The translations under genes and the position numbers were made by a program. A model generated the notes under the pieces. The model saw only the letters and a program-made list of their open reading frames with translations. It was not told the DNA's origin and did not search any database. Source: CBDBBY01 sp965205055 (lineage in GTDB: Bacteria > Pseudomonadota > Alphaproteobacteria > Rhodobacterales > Rhodobacteraceae). From it: a DNA stretch of 64,000 bases. Below are positions 17,625 to 27,222 of the stretch, piece after piece; the stretch's first letter is position 1, and each line of letters begins with the position of its first letter. The DNA is taken from the NCBI GenBank assembly GCA_965205055.1, contig OZ242030.1, forward strand, positions 1,984,001-2,048,000. The letters run 5' to 3'.

Positions 17625-18701
17625 TCAGACCGCGACCAGATGATTGTCCCAGAAAACGGAAATCTTCCGCTTGGTCTGCCTGCGAGTCAAAGCATCGGAC
17701 ACGATGTATCCCAAGCCGCTGGTCAAAAAGAAACTTTCAGCCGAGGCGGCGACCCCGCAGACATCTTCGATCTCCGCTTGATCAATCAAACCGCGGGTGC
17801 GGACGTCGAACACCTGCGCGACGCCCCCTCGGGGCGAGGTCACGGCGATGCGGTCCATGCCGAGAGAGAATGCGACGCTGCCGGCGTATCCCGCCATTCT
17901 TTCGGTCTCCCGTCTTGCCGTTCCAAGAAGTTCGGCGGACGAACCCTTGCGATGCAAGCCCAGCAGCGGCGGATGTTCGGTCAAGTCGCCCTGCCATTGC
18001 ATGGCGAATGCCACCGTGCCGTCTTTCGCGACGGCCAGATGGCGAATCGAATTCTTGCGGAGGGATTGCTCCAGGGCAATGTTCTCCTCGAGGCGGCCCT
18101 CCAAGCTCAGATAGCTCAGCGCGGGACGCATTGCCGGCAAATTGAGCTTGGCCCGACCGGTCTCCGGGTGGGTCTCGATGCCGCCGTTGGCAACCGCCAG
18201 CGTCCTCCCGTTCGGCAACAGCTTGATGTCGTGCGGGCCAACTCCGCCGGACGAGAACTCGCCCATTCGCCGATAGGCGTTCCGTGCGTCCCAAACGCCC
18301 ACGACGCCGCGTGCGGCTTCGAAGTCGTTCTCGGTCGTGAAAAGCAGATCGCCGTCCGCGGAAAACGCCCCGTGGCCATAGAAGTGGCGACCGGCGGGCG
18401 CGTGCAGACGCGCCTTTTCGCGACCCGTCGCGCAGTCGATGACGATGGCGAATGTTCCCGGCCGACGGGCGAAAGCAACGGCTTCCGCAAGCGTCGGATG
18501 ACCGGCGGCGGCATGTCCCCGAGAGGGCAGCGGGAGCTCGAAAACGATCCGCCCCCGGTCGCTCAGACCGCATAGCACGTAAGCGCCCTCCGGCTTCATG
18601 CCTGCAGTCAGAAATGCCGGGCTCCCGACTTCCGCCCATGTCGGCTTGGGCAAAAGCCCCGTTGCGAGCATTCCCGCCATGAACGCGCGGCGATCCGTCA
18701 T
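17625..18701 (-). CDS. DUF1513 family secreted protein
   Basis: 358 residues, last gene of the iron locus. The N-terminus (MTDRRAFMAGMLATGLLPKP) is a short twin-arginine-like leader with RR and a hydrophobic stretch, so periplasmic export is likely. The body looks like a WD40/beta-propeller-type DUF1513 protein (YGHGAFSADGDLLFTTEND, GVGPHDIKLLPNGRTLAVANGG). DUF1513 genes regularly follow imelysin and di-haem oxidoreductase genes in alphaproteobacteria, and the family is regarded as part of a periplasmic iron-uptake system; its biochemical role is unknown. Its start codon shares one base with the stop of the imelysin gene before it (TGATG). Confidence 0.85.
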   Translation of the reverse strand: MTDRRAFMAGMLATGLLPKPTWAEVGSPAFLTAGMKPEGAYVLCGLSDRGRIVFELPLPSRGHAAAGHPTLAEAVAFARRPGTFAIVIDCATGREKARLHAPAGRHFYGHGAFSADGDLLFTTENDFEAARGVVGVWDARNAYRRMGEFSSGGVGPHDIKLLPNGRTLAVANGGIETHPETGRAKLNLPAMRPALSYLSLEGRLEENIALEQSLRKNSIRHLAVAKDGTVAFAMQWQGDLTEHPPLLGLHRKGSSAELLGTARRETERMAGYAGSVAFSLGMDRIAVTSPRGGVAQVFDVRTRGLIDQAEIEDVCGVAASAESFFLTSGLGYIVSDALTRRQTKRKISVFWDNHLVAV

Positions 18702-19693
18702 CAGTCGCCGTCCAACGAATTGAAGCCTGCGGCGATTCCGAGGCGAGGGCCGATGTCCTCCGCCAGAAGCCGCCGGATGACTTCAATGCGTTGCTGAAGC
18801 GCCTCCACGCGGAAACGGCCTTGCGGTTCCGATACCCCCGCGAACACCGTGTCGCCAAGATCCGACGCTTCCCGAATTGCGTCATTGAAGGCGTCATCGA
18901 CGTCGGGATCGTCGCCGGAGAGAAGCGCGGCAAGATCTTGCGCAGACTCGAGCGTGAGGATGACATGCCGCAACGACCGCCCGGACCGGCGGGCCTCGGC
19001 GCGTCTGGGACGCGGCCTGTCGAATGTGCCCATGGGCCTCCCGAGGCGGGTGGTGGAAGCGAACTCCAGACTTGTCGACAGCGCCGTGAAAAACTGCTGT
19101 GCGGCTTCCTTCGCAGTCCTGTAGGTGTCGTTGCCGGGATTCGACATCAGATTGCCGTATCCGCTCTCCCAATCGCCGAGGATCGCGGCGGCATTCGCGG
19201 AAATGTCCGCGGTCACCGCCCGGAGCAATCCGCATCGGTAGTCCGGATCTCCGCCTTCGGTGAATTGCGGATCGTAGAGCAGGAACTCCAAAGCGTAGAA
19301 ACCGCGGGCCGCTACCGAAACCGTCGCGAAGTCTTCGGGCGAATCCGCCACGGGATCTTGGTCGCGGATGAGCGTTCCAAGCGCCTTTGGCGTCGAACCT
19401 CTTGGGTCCGGCCAGAAAGCCAAGGCAAACGCCCTGTCTTCCGTCTCGGAAGGACCGAAGCGGAGATGGCTGACGCCGGTCCAAGCATCGAAAGCGTCGT
19501 GATACGCGGTGCGCAAATCCGGATTGGCCGGCGAGCAATCGGACCTTGCCGAAGCGGCAAGGTCGGCCGACTCAGCCGCGAGCGCTCGGTAGCCCGGCAG
19601 CACATGGGTTTCGACGATGGCCCGGATGTCCGGCGTGTCCGCGAATGCCGGAGCGAACATGAGCATGACGACGGCATGCATCCAAATGCGCAT
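18701..19693 (-). CDS. Imelysin-family periplasmic protein (second)
   Basis: 330 residues with a signal peptide (MRIWMHAVVMLMFAPAFAD). The imelysin core includes HLRFGPSETEDRAFALAFWPD and the diagnostic helix ARGFYALEFLLYD, a variant of GxHAxE in which His is replaced by Tyr-Ala. Imelysins are insulin-cleaving-like or iron-binding periplasmic proteins found in iron-regulated operons. It follows the di-haem protein with a one-base gap and overlaps DUF1513 by one base, so all are surely co-transcribed. It differs strongly from the larger imelysin at 21.8 kb. The missing His suggests a different metal site or a structural role. Confidence 0.85.
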   Translation of the reverse strand: MRIWMHAVVMLMFAPAFADTPDIRAIVETHVLPGYRALAAESADLAASARSDCSPANPDLRTAYHDAFDAWTGVSHLRFGPSETEDRAFALAFWPDPRGSTPKALGTLIRDQDPVADSPEDFATVSVAARGFYALEFLLYDPQFTEGGDPDYRCGLLRAVTADISANAAAILGDWESGYGNLMSNPGNDTYRTAKEAAQQFFTALSTSLEFASTTRLGRPMGTFDRPRPRRAEARRSGRSLRHVILTLESAQDLAALLSGDDPDVDDAFNDAIREASDLGDTVFAGVSEPQGRFRVEALQQRIEVIRRLLAEDIGPRLGIAAGFNSLDGD

Positions 19694-19694
19694 T

Positions 19695-21236
19695 TCAAAG
19701 GCTTTCCAAGAACTTGATCAAAGCTTCACGGTGTTCAGGCGGCATGTCAACCACGGCATCGCGATGGGGCTGCGCCTCTCCGCCATGCCACAGTATCGCC
19801 TCCAGCAGGGAGCGCGCCCGCCCGTCATGCAGCAGGTAGGTGTGGCCGGAGACCTGCTCGGTCAGCCCGATCCCCCAGAGCGGCGGCGTCCGCCATTCCC
19901 GGCCTGTCGCTCGCGCCTCGGGACGGTTGTCGGCAAGGCCGGGACCCATGTCATGAAGGAGCAAATCCGTGTAGGGCCAGATCAGCTGGAAACTCTGCTC
20001 CGATCGATCCTCCAGCCGATGCGTAACGAAAGCAGGCTGATGGCAGGATGCGCATCCCGTTTCGTAGAACAATTTTTTGCCAAGCAGCACGCTCGCGCCG
20101 CCGACATCGCGGCGAGCCGGCACTCCGAGATTCCGGCTGTAGAAGGTCACGAGGTCGAGACCCTCGTCGTCGATCTCATAGCCTCTGTCGTCGGCATCGC
20201 CATGCGGCGCCGCGCGGCAAGCCGACTGGATTTCGGTGCATTCGCCCCACGCTGCCGGGAAAAGCGGACTCGATATCCCGATGTCGCCGGCGAAGGCTCC
20301 GGCGGATTGATGCCTGATTGTCGGAGCCCCCGCCTTCAGACCGAAGCGGCCCAGCATGGGCTGGTCGTACTCAATCGACCAAACGATGTTGGGACGGCCG
20401 GATATGCCGTCGCCGTTCGAATCCTCGGGATCGGCCAGAGCCAAGATGTCGGCTGCGGGAATGGCCTCAAGAAGGCCGAGGCCGATCATTTGCGGAGCGA
20501 CTCTGGGACTGAGCATCGCCTCCGGATGCAGAGGTCCGTAGCCCAAGTTGGCGGCGGTGTAAGTCGGATTGCGGAGGTATGCGACCTCGCCGCCGGACAG
20601 AGGCACCTCGATCTCCTGATAGTCGATTTCAAGGCTGTATTCGGCGGGATGTCCGGCCAAGCTGAAGTCCTGCAATTGCCGACCGTAGGTCGGATCCGGC
20701 AGCGTCGCCAGGTAGTCCTCGATCTCGGCGATCCCGTCTTCCGGCGCGCCCGGGATCGAAACCCGCAAGAACATGGAAATCGCATTGTCGTCCGCCAGTT
20801 CGGGCGGATGCCCCCGACCGTCCTTGATGTGGCACCGCTGGCAGGACCGCGCGTTGAAAAGCGGCCCCAGTCCATCCGAAGCCAAGGTCGAAGAGGGGGA
20901 CGATACCCAGAGTTTCCGGAACAGCCCGTTCCCGACCCTGAAGTCCAGCTCGTCGAAAAAGTCCATGTTGCCGGACGGCAGCGAAAACGCATTCGCGTCC
21001 GGGGCGACACGCACGGTTGCAGCGCCGGCGGACATTTCTTCAAACTTCTGAGGGGCGTCGAAGGATTCCGTCAAAGCAGTAACCGCCGCTATCCGATCCG
21101 CTTCGCTTGCAGTGCGCGGAATGATGTTGAGATGCGGCTCGTCAAGCGGATCCGCCGCAGCGGCGGACCCGGCCAAGATCGCACAGAGGCCAAGTTCACT
21201 CAGCTTTGTCCATCTTCGAAGCATCAAGCCGGGCAT
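19695..21236 (-). CDS. Di-haem cytochrome c oxidoreductase, DUF1111 family
   Basis: About 513 residues from an ATG whose product starts MPGLMLRRW and continues as a signal peptide (LCAILAGSAAAAD). It has two c-type haem motifs, CQRCH in RSCQRCHIKDGRGHPPE and CASCH in ETGCASCHQPAF. The protein matches the DUF1111 family, annotated as putative thiol oxidoreductases with two haem sites, found between imelysin genes. It probably performs a redox step on iron or a ligand in the periplasm; that role is inferred from haems and context. Longer upstream starts exist but would precede the signal peptide with unrelated sequence. Confidence 0.87.
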   Translation of the reverse strand: MPGLMLRRWTKLSELGLCAILAGSAAAADPLDEPHLNIIPRTASEADRIAAVTALTESFDAPQKFEEMSAGAATVRVAPDANAFSLPSGNMDFFDELDFRVGNGLFRKLWVSSPSSTLASDGLGPLFNARSCQRCHIKDGRGHPPELADDNAISMFLRVSIPGAPEDGIAEIEDYLATLPDPTYGRQLQDFSLAGHPAEYSLEIDYQEIEVPLSGGEVAYLRNPTYTAANLGYGPLHPEAMLSPRVAPQMIGLGLLEAIPAADILALADPEDSNGDGISGRPNIVWSIEYDQPMLGRFGLKAGAPTIRHQSAGAFAGDIGISSPLFPAAWGECTEIQSACRAAPHGDADDRGYEIDDEGLDLVTFYSRNLGVPARRDVGGASVLLGKKLFYETGCASCHQPAFVTHRLEDRSEQSFQLIWPYTDLLLHDMGPGLADNRPEARATGREWRTPPLWGIGLTEQVSGHTYLLHDGRARSLLEAILWHGGEAQPHRDAVVDMPPEHREALIKFLESL

Positions 21237-21767
21237 CGTTCTCTGCGCTGTCACAATCATGCAAGTACAATTTCGAGGAGTCGAAGCAACTCGCTTCGTC
21301 GGCAGGCAGCCTTTGGAAATGTTCCCTCCAAACATGATGCCCGGCCTCGCTGCGGAATTCCCTTGCCGCCTGCATTGCGTCCAAATCGCATTTCGGCGCG
21401 GCCGTCGGCATTCGACCATTCCTCGGAGGAGTCGGCGTTTCAAAATTCGGATGACCCTTCGACGATGATGATCCGTACAACGGGCGCGCCCCGCTGTTCA
21501 TCTCATCGATGCTTCTTCCTTCGCGGCTCTTCTCGACCGCGGGTCCCAAGCCCGGTCTTCCGATCATCGGAGTGCCGACGCATCGGCTGGTCGCCGCTGG
21601 CTGTCCGCGCGGCGCATGGTTGAGGCGGTCGATGAATTCACATCCGCCCGGCATGCTTGGGTTTCAAGTTTCAAGGTCCGCCGCCGCATCGCAGATTGTG
21701 ACGCCAAGGACATCGCAATCTGTGACGTTCGTGACAGAGGAGGAACGGGCGACGGACCTTTCTCAGC
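21237..21767. other. Intergenic, no gene seen
   Basis: About 530 bases between the imelysin gene and the di-haem gene, both on the minus strand. No supported frame was found. An iron-responsive operator or an internal promoter could sit here, but I could not find a convincing Fur, RirA or Irr box by eye. Confidence 0.4.
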
Positions 21768-23039
21768 TTACTCGAAAACAGCTTCCGGATTGTCGAGGCT
21801 GTCGGAGCCTTCGAATTCAATCGCATCGACGCCCAGGACTGCGACGACCCGCTCAATGCTGCGAGTCTGTTCGACAAGGCCATCAACACCGCCCGTTATA
21901 AGGGCTTCGCCAGCCGCGTTTCCGCGCTCGAGCATCATGTCGTAGCTGAAACCGGCCTCGGCAGCGGTCTTGATCCGGCCCAAAGCCATCATCGTGTTCG
22001 CCAGCTTGCCGGTCAGCTCGGCGTCGAGACCGGCATCCCTCGCGGCCACAAGATCGGACAGGGAAGGCCCCGAAACCAGCGATCCGTCGATCCGGACGTA
22101 TTCGCCGAGGTAGACGTTCTGCACGCCGAGCCCGTCATAGTAGTGGCTGTTGTGCGTGTTGTCCGAGAAGCAATCATGCTCCTCCTCGGGGTCGTTTAGC
22201 AGCAATCCGAGACGCATCCGCTCGCCCGCTTGTTCGCCGTAGGAGAGCGATCCCATGCCGGTCAGGATTGCGACGACGCCGGCATCCTCGTCCGCAAGCA
22301 GCGCGCTTCGAGCTTCGCCGCCATCGGCCCATTGGGCCGCCATCCACTCGAGATCGGATACCAGAAGCTCCGTTGCCGCCCGGAGGTACTCGCCGCGACG
22401 GTCGCAGTTCCCGCCGGTGCAGGCATCGCCCTCGGCATAGTCGGTCCACGGACGGTTTCCGGCCCCGAACATGTGCCCATTCACGTCTTGGCCCCAAAGC
22501 AGGAATTCTATGGCATGGTATCCCGTGGCCACATTGGCCTCGACGCCGTCGGCTTCATGAAGCGTTTCTTCAAGCAGCGCGGGAGTGATCGCCGAAGCAT
22601 CGACGGTTTGACCCGACAGCGTGAAGCTCGAGTTCGCGATGACGTTCAGAACAGCGGCCTCGTTCTCATCCGTCGGTCCGCCGTAGGAGGCATCCACGTA
22701 GTCGATCAGACCTTCGTCCAGCGGCCACGCATTCACTTTGCCTTCCCAGTCATCGACGATGGCATTGCCGAAGCGATAGACTTCCGACTGCTGATAGGGC
22801 ACCCGGGCGGCGATCCACGCGGCCTTGGCGTCTTCCATCGTTTCCGCCGACGGATTCGCCAGAAGAGCTTCGACAGCGGCATGGAGACGCTGGGCCGCAA
22901 TGAGGCTGTCACTGAAAATCGCTTCCGCGATATCCGCATAATTCTCGAGCACGTCCGACTTGCCGACATGTCCGTCCGCAACGGCTGCGTTTCCGAAGCC
23001 GAGAGCCAATGCGCCCGCGGCGAGGGTCAAGTTCTTCAT
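21768..23039 (-). CDS. Imelysin-family iron-regulated protein (IrpA-like)
   Basis: 423 residues with a signal peptide (MKNLTLAAGALALGFGNAAVADG). The imelysin/IrpA signature is complete: ATGYHAIEFLLWGQD (the GxHAxE motif), with RPWTDYAEGDACTGGNCDRR and EEEHDCFSDNTHNSHYYDGL further on. The family is periplasmic, is induced by iron limitation and probably binds iron. The ribosome-binding site AAGGAAAA precedes the ATG closely. It is the first clearly recognisable gene of the locus; a small unknown gene lies 16 bases upstream. The locus as a whole (imelysin, di-haem DUF1111, imelysin, DUF1513) is a known alphaproteobacterial arrangement. Confidence 0.9.
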   Translation of the reverse strand: MKNLTLAAGALALGFGNAAVADGHVGKSDVLENYADIAEAIFSDSLIAAQRLHAAVEALLANPSAETMEDAKAAWIAARVPYQQSEVYRFGNAIVDDWEGKVNAWPLDEGLIDYVDASYGGPTDENEAAVLNVIANSSFTLSGQTVDASAITPALLEETLHEADGVEANVATGYHAIEFLLWGQDVNGHMFGAGNRPWTDYAEGDACTGGNCDRRGEYLRAATELLVSDLEWMAAQWADGGEARSALLADEDAGVVAILTGMGSLSYGEQAGERMRLGLLLNDPEEEHDCFSDNTHNSHYYDGLGVQNVYLGEYVRIDGSLVSGPSLSDLVAARDAGLDAELTGKLANTMMALGRIKTAAEAGFSYDMMLERGNAAGEALITGGVDGLVEQTRSIERVVAVLGVDAIEFEGSDSLDNPEAVFE

Positions 23040-23055
23040 GGGGTGTTTTCCTTTT

Positions 23056-23523
23056 TCAATGCAGTGTGGTCGGGATGTCGGGCCGTCCGCCGGCTTTGAC
23101 GGCCATGCGGCGGAGAGCGAGGCCGAACTCTTGCGCCAGCCCGACCAACGCAGGCGCCATGTTCGGATTCACAATCGTGGTGGCGATCAGAAGGGCGTCC
23201 TCTCTCTTTCCCTCGCTGGCGTAGCCGATGAAATTGGCAAAGCATGATTCGTCGGCCCCGAGGCACTTGCAGGTCACGTGGTGCCGCATCAGAGGCCGCC
23301 GCCCATGCCGGCGGCAAAGATCGCACAGCGTTTCGAATGACTTCAGGGCATTGCGCCCGTGCTGCGGACCGAGCGCCGTCGCGAAGTCGTTCCAGACCCG
23401 GGATTGCGCATCCGGACCATCGTTCCAAAGCCTCAGGTAAAGCACCGCTCCGGCTTCGACCGGCCCAAGCTCGGCGACATATCCGACCGGCGCGCCTCCT
23501 CGATTCGGGGCAGCTGCGTTCAT
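23056..23523 (-). CDS. Unknown soluble protein heading the imelysin locus
   Basis: About 155 residues from the ATG before NAAAPNRGG. In-frame ATGs at 23583 and 23622 would add an Arg/Ala-rich stretch that looks non-coding. No signal peptide and no membrane helix. The sequence is compact (GYVAELGPVEAGAVLYLRLW, HHVTCKCLGADESCFANFIG) and has cysteines in LCDLC and CKCLGADESC that could bind a metal. It ends 16 bases before the IrpA-like gene, in the same direction. I do not recognise the family. A cytoplasmic iron-related role, for example regulator or sensor, is only a guess from position and cysteines. Confidence 0.6.
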   Translation of the reverse strand: MNAAAPNRGGAPVGYVAELGPVEAGAVLYLRLWNDGPDAQSRVWNDFATALGPQHGRNALKSFETLCDLCRRHGRRPLMRHHVTCKCLGADESCFANFIGYASEGKREDALLIATTIVNPNMAPALVGLAQEFGLALRRMAVKAGGRPDIPTTLH

Positions 23524-24149
23524 TTCGCCGATTTCAACTCGTGCGCGGGCGATCCGCAGTCGCGAAAGCCGAGCCTCAAGCATGATGCGCGCCGGACCTC
23601 GACCTTCTGCAAGGCCGGCCATATGGCGAGGCGATCATTTGCCCGCTGGCCGGACAAGGGCGTCATCGGCATCTCTCATTCCCACAATCCGCTGCCTTCG
23701 GGATCCGAGGCGGCCTGCTTGCCCGTAAACAGCGGCAAGCTTCCATGCGCTAAGCCTGATTAATTTGGTCGGGTATGTCAATCCAATAAATTCGTCCGAT
23801 AATTTTTGGCCGCAATCTGATCTCCTCCGGCAAATTTCAATGGTGCAACGGACGCAGTGTGCTTGGACGCATCCAACCGGATGCATTGATGGCTCAACCA
23901 TCGAATGTCACAAGTTCGTGATAACAAGAAGCATGGGGAGCGGAGCGCGGCAATGGGCGCATGGCATGGTCACAAAAGGACTGCGAGGCAGGGCCAACGG
24001 CATGATTCAGTCGGACGGCACCCTCGCCGGCAGGGGACGATGCGTGGTTCCGGACTTGCCTGCGGGCCGCAGGCCGACGGAGCCGAATGCAATGCGGAGA
24101 TCAAGCCGCAAAGCAAGATCCGGCTTCGACCTTAAATGCTGAAAAAAGC

Positions 24150-24345
24150 TTCTGCCGAAGGCGAAGAATTGCCGCCGCCTTCCGCCGATCAATGTCCTTC
24201 CCGCCTTCTGGAATTAGCCGCGCGCGGTGAATCATGTCGGCCTTTCCGGAGGATTCTCTGTCGGACGTTTCGGGAAATTTTCGTCTGCCGATCGCAAAAT
24301 CTAAGCGATTGCCGGAATGATTGCCGCCTCCTGAAACATTTCTTG
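24150..24345 (+). repeat. Dispersed direct repeat, copy 1
   Basis: About 195 bases that recur in the same orientation at 30844-31040 with roughly 85% identity by eye. They begin around GCCGAAGGCGAA and share blocks such as TTCCGGAGGATTCTCTGT. The two copies bracket the TbpB-like gene and two IS elements. The nature of the repeat is unknown; substitutions and a stop in copy 2 argue against a conserved protein. Confidence 0.65.
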
Positions 24346-24826
24346 ACTTCCACAGTTCGGTTCGATGTTTGCGCCGTTCCGGCTTGGCGCCCAGATGCCC
24401 CCGGCGAGCCTTGGCCGGAAGATCAGCGAAGGACGAGACCGGCCGCCGACATCCCGGCGGCTCACGCCGTGTCTTGGCGCGATGAATTTCCTTCCGGCCT
24501 TGTCTGCGAGCCCGCCCGGGCGGCGGCTGGCGGCGCGACGGGCTTGATCCGACGCTGCGGACCGAAGGCTCAGGTCCGCTCCGCGCAATTCCTGCCGGCC
24601 AAGCTGCCCGTCCGGAACGACGTTGCGAGGTAAAGCCTAGATTGCGGCTGAGCTCCGTCGTCCGAGCCGGAACGGCTCCGAGAGGGCAACCTGCGGACCC
24701 TGCTGGCCCTCGCGAAGCGCGACGCCTTCAAGCCGGTGCGGAGCTTGCGGCCCAAGATCCGCGCGCCTTAAATTCGGTTTCCGACTGCAAAGCGCAAAAA
24801 CGCAAACAAACGCTGGACATCGAACA

Positions 24827-24836
24827 CCCCCCCCCC
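24827..24836 (+). repeat. Homopolymer run of ten C
   Basis: Ten consecutive C, 99 bases before the start codon of the TbpB-like lipoprotein, in what should be its promoter or leader. Such tracts slip during replication and drive phase variation of surface proteins in other bacteria. Here this is an inference from position. Confidence 0.5.
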
Positions 24837-24935
24837 GTAGAATGGACGCGGCTGCCCGAAGGCGGCAGGAACATCGCCCGTCCACCTGTTGCAGGATGGG
24901 GGGCACTGAACCGGCAGACTGACGAGGAAACACTC

Positions 24936-26867
24936 ATGGACGCTAAACTTATCGCAGCTCTGGCATGCGCCGCGGCGCTGGCGCTCGGCGCCTGCTCCGG
25001 CGGCAATCCATCGACGCCCGCGGCTCCCGGGACCACCGATCCCGAGACGCCCTCCGATCCAGATCCCGCCGATCCCGGGACAACCGATCCGGATCCCGCC
25101 GACCCGCCCGCGGACGGCATGACCGAGGCGGAACGGTTCGACAAAAAACTGAAAGAAGCGGAGGACAACTTGGCCGCCGCCCGGAGAATGGTGACTGCCG
25201 CTGTAACGACGTCGGCAGGCATCGCCGATGCGCGGAAGGCTTTGACGGCCGCCCTCGAGACGGCGCGCGCGCTGCAGGCGCCTCCGGACGACTCCGGAAG
25301 GACCACCTTGGCGACCAGGCTGGCCCTCAAGGCGGACGCCGCCGAGGCCGAGGACATCCCGAGGCTGCGCGCCGCCGAAAGCAGCGCGGGCGCGGGATGG
25401 GCGGCGTCCTCCCTGGTCATAGAGAGGCTGCTCGGGACGCCTGAGGTCGCAGCGGTCCGCAATCGGCGCAGGAACGCCGACAACAGCGACGCCGCGACCC
25501 TGCTGACGGCGGCGAAAATCCCGGCGGTCGCGTACGAGGACGGAAAGGTCGTGATGGCCCCCGGTCGGGCCAGCAGCGGCGACCGGCTGCGCATGCGGGG
25601 AGCTCCGGTCACTCATACGCTTACCTCGTTAGTGACGCTGGTGTCGGACACCAGAGTTTTTCTGGGGTACGGGACCTTACCTTCCAGTGATCGCCCGAAC
25701 ATGTACTTGGACCCCGCCAGACCCATCTCCAGCACCGACCACTCCCTCGCCAACACCATCTCCGCCAACGACGGCGGCGATCCGAGACTCGTCGCCGGGC
25801 TGACGATCACTCCGGGCGGGCTTGTCGTGGACTTGGGCGGAAAGGGCGCGACCGGCATCGATCTCAGACTTTCTGAAAACTATGCCAACATCACCGGCCA
25901 GATCTTTACCGACGGTTCAACCGGCGGATACGATCTGAAGCTGGATTTCGGCCCTCCGGCGACCTCGCCCGAGGGCGACGCAGAGCACTACTGGACCGCC
26001 GCGCTCATGCCGTCGCGGGAGCATCTGAGGCTCCACAGCACCAGGTTCAGGGTCGGCGAACGGATCGTCCCGCTGGGCACCTACGCCTTGCGGCTGTCCA
26101 ACCATATCGGCCGGGACAGGAATCTCGAAGACCCGGACGATCCGGTGGCCTCCGCGCGCGACGACGTGAACCACTACCTGTCCTATGCGGCCTACGGACA
26201 CATGGAATTCAGACACAACATCTCAGGCCAAGGCGGGAGCCCGAACACAGTGATGCCCGTGCAACGGATCTTCCCCTTCCATGTCGGCTATGACGCGTTC
26301 AAGGACGAGGCGGGCATGAGTACCACGGACGTCGCCGACGCCGACAAGATCACCAATGGGAAGTTCAAGGGCCGGACCACGGCCGCGCAATTTCATCAAG
26401 ATGACTATGGAGGGAGAGGGTTGGGTAACTGGCCGCGGTTGACGGGCGCCTACTACCTGAGGCTGCGGGGCGATGTCACGCTGACCGCGACAATTTCCGG
26501 AACCGCGGCCGACAACAGGATCAGCGGAAAGATCACGAACCTGGAACGCTTCAGCAACAGCAAGGGGGAATGGGAGAACTACACCTCTATATCAGGCGCT
26601 CTGACGCTCCAGGCGACCGACATCGACGCGAAAGGAGAGTTCAGAGGCGTCGTCGGCACCGCCTCCTTGCCGCTTTTCTCCGAAGGAGGCTACAGGGGGA
26701 ACTTCTACGGACCGCCCGCCGGCCTGGAGGCGGCCGGAATCTGGTATCTCCAGGACGGCGATCAGCGCACCGGCGCAGCCCAGAATCTGTATATCTTGGG
26801 CAGCTTCGGCGCGGCGCTCGTCCGCGAGGGCGGCGCCTACGGCGTCGAGGCGGGGGCCGACGACTGA
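24936..26867 (+). CDS. TbpB-like surface lipoprotein
   Basis: 643 residues from an ATG with GAGGA 7 bases upstream. The leader (MDAKLIAALACAAALALGAC) ends in a lipobox, LGAC, so the protein is lipid-anchored. A Pro/Asp/Thr-rich low-complexity linker follows, then a helical, Ala-rich segment (about residues 60-190). The C-terminal half is beta-rich and ends like transferrin-binding protein B beta-barrels (GYRGNFYGPPAGLEAAGIW, then LGSFGA). Members of this group are exported to the cell surface and bind host or environmental metal-carrying proteins. No TonB receptor or Slam exporter is adjacent. Expression may be switched by the C-tract upstream. Confidence 0.75.
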   Translation: MDAKLIAALACAAALALGACSGGNPSTPAAPGTTDPETPSDPDPADPGTTDPDPADPPADGMTEAERFDKKLKEAEDNLAAARRMVTAAVTTSAGIADARKALTAALETARALQAPPDDSGRTTLATRLALKADAAEAEDIPRLRAAESSAGAGWAASSLVIERLLGTPEVAAVRNRRRNADNSDAATLLTAAKIPAVAYEDGKVVMAPGRASSGDRLRMRGAPVTHTLTSLVTLVSDTRVFLGYGTLPSSDRPNMYLDPARPISSTDHSLANTISANDGGDPRLVAGLTITPGGLVVDLGGKGATGIDLRLSENYANITGQIFTDGSTGGYDLKLDFGPPATSPEGDAEHYWTAALMPSREHLRLHSTRFRVGERIVPLGTYALRLSNHIGRDRNLEDPDDPVASARDDVNHYLSYAAYGHMEFRHNISGQGGSPNTVMPVQRIFPFHVGYDAFKDEAGMSTTDVADADKITNGKFKGRTTAAQFHQDDYGGRGLGNWPRLTGAYYLRLRGDVTLTATISGTAADNRISGKITNLERFSNSKGEWENYTSISGALTLQATDIDAKGEFRGVVGTASLPLFSEGGYRGNFYGPPAGLEAAGIWYLQDGDQRTGAAQNLYILGSFGAALVREGGAYGVEAGADD

Positions 26868-26889
26868 CGGGCCCAACCCGAAGACTTCC

Positions 26890-26918
26890 GACTCCCGCGC
26901 CTTCCCGGCGCGGGAGTC
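26890..26918 (+). terminator. Strong hairpin behind the TbpB-like gene
   Basis: GACTCCCGCGCC and GGCGCGGGAGTC form a perfect 12-bp GC-rich stem around TTCCC, 22 bases after the stop codon, followed by CCCGTTTCC. The T-run is short, but position and stem strength support a transcription terminator. Confidence 0.7.
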
Positions 26919-27222
26919 CCCGTTTCCGGAACAGGCGTTCCTTCGCAGACCGCATGCCCCGTTGAGACGCGGGAACCATTCCTTGTCCAGCGCTTTCGCG
27001 CCGCCGCTTCCAAGCGGAAACTCCCGAAAGCGCTGAAGCGGAATTCCCCAGTCCAAGATCGAGACTTCGTTCCGGGGGCGAGGTTTGACGCCGGACGGGT
27101 CGTTTTGCAGCCGATTCACGGTCGGATTCAAAGACGGAACCGAGCAGCTTCAACAAGCCGCCTGAGCGCGCCGCCGCCGATTTTTGCGCAAAGCTCGTCT
27201 TGTCAAGGCCGGCACGCCCGGC

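Larger units (their letters stand above)
23624..24935. other. Long intergenic stretch with a repeat and a C-tract
   Basis: About 1.3 kb without a supported gene between the iron locus and the TbpB-like lipoprotein. It contains one copy of a 195-bp dispersed repeat (24150-24345) and a run of ten C (24827-24836). Several open frames pass through but none has motifs or a consistent start. Confidence 0.5.
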
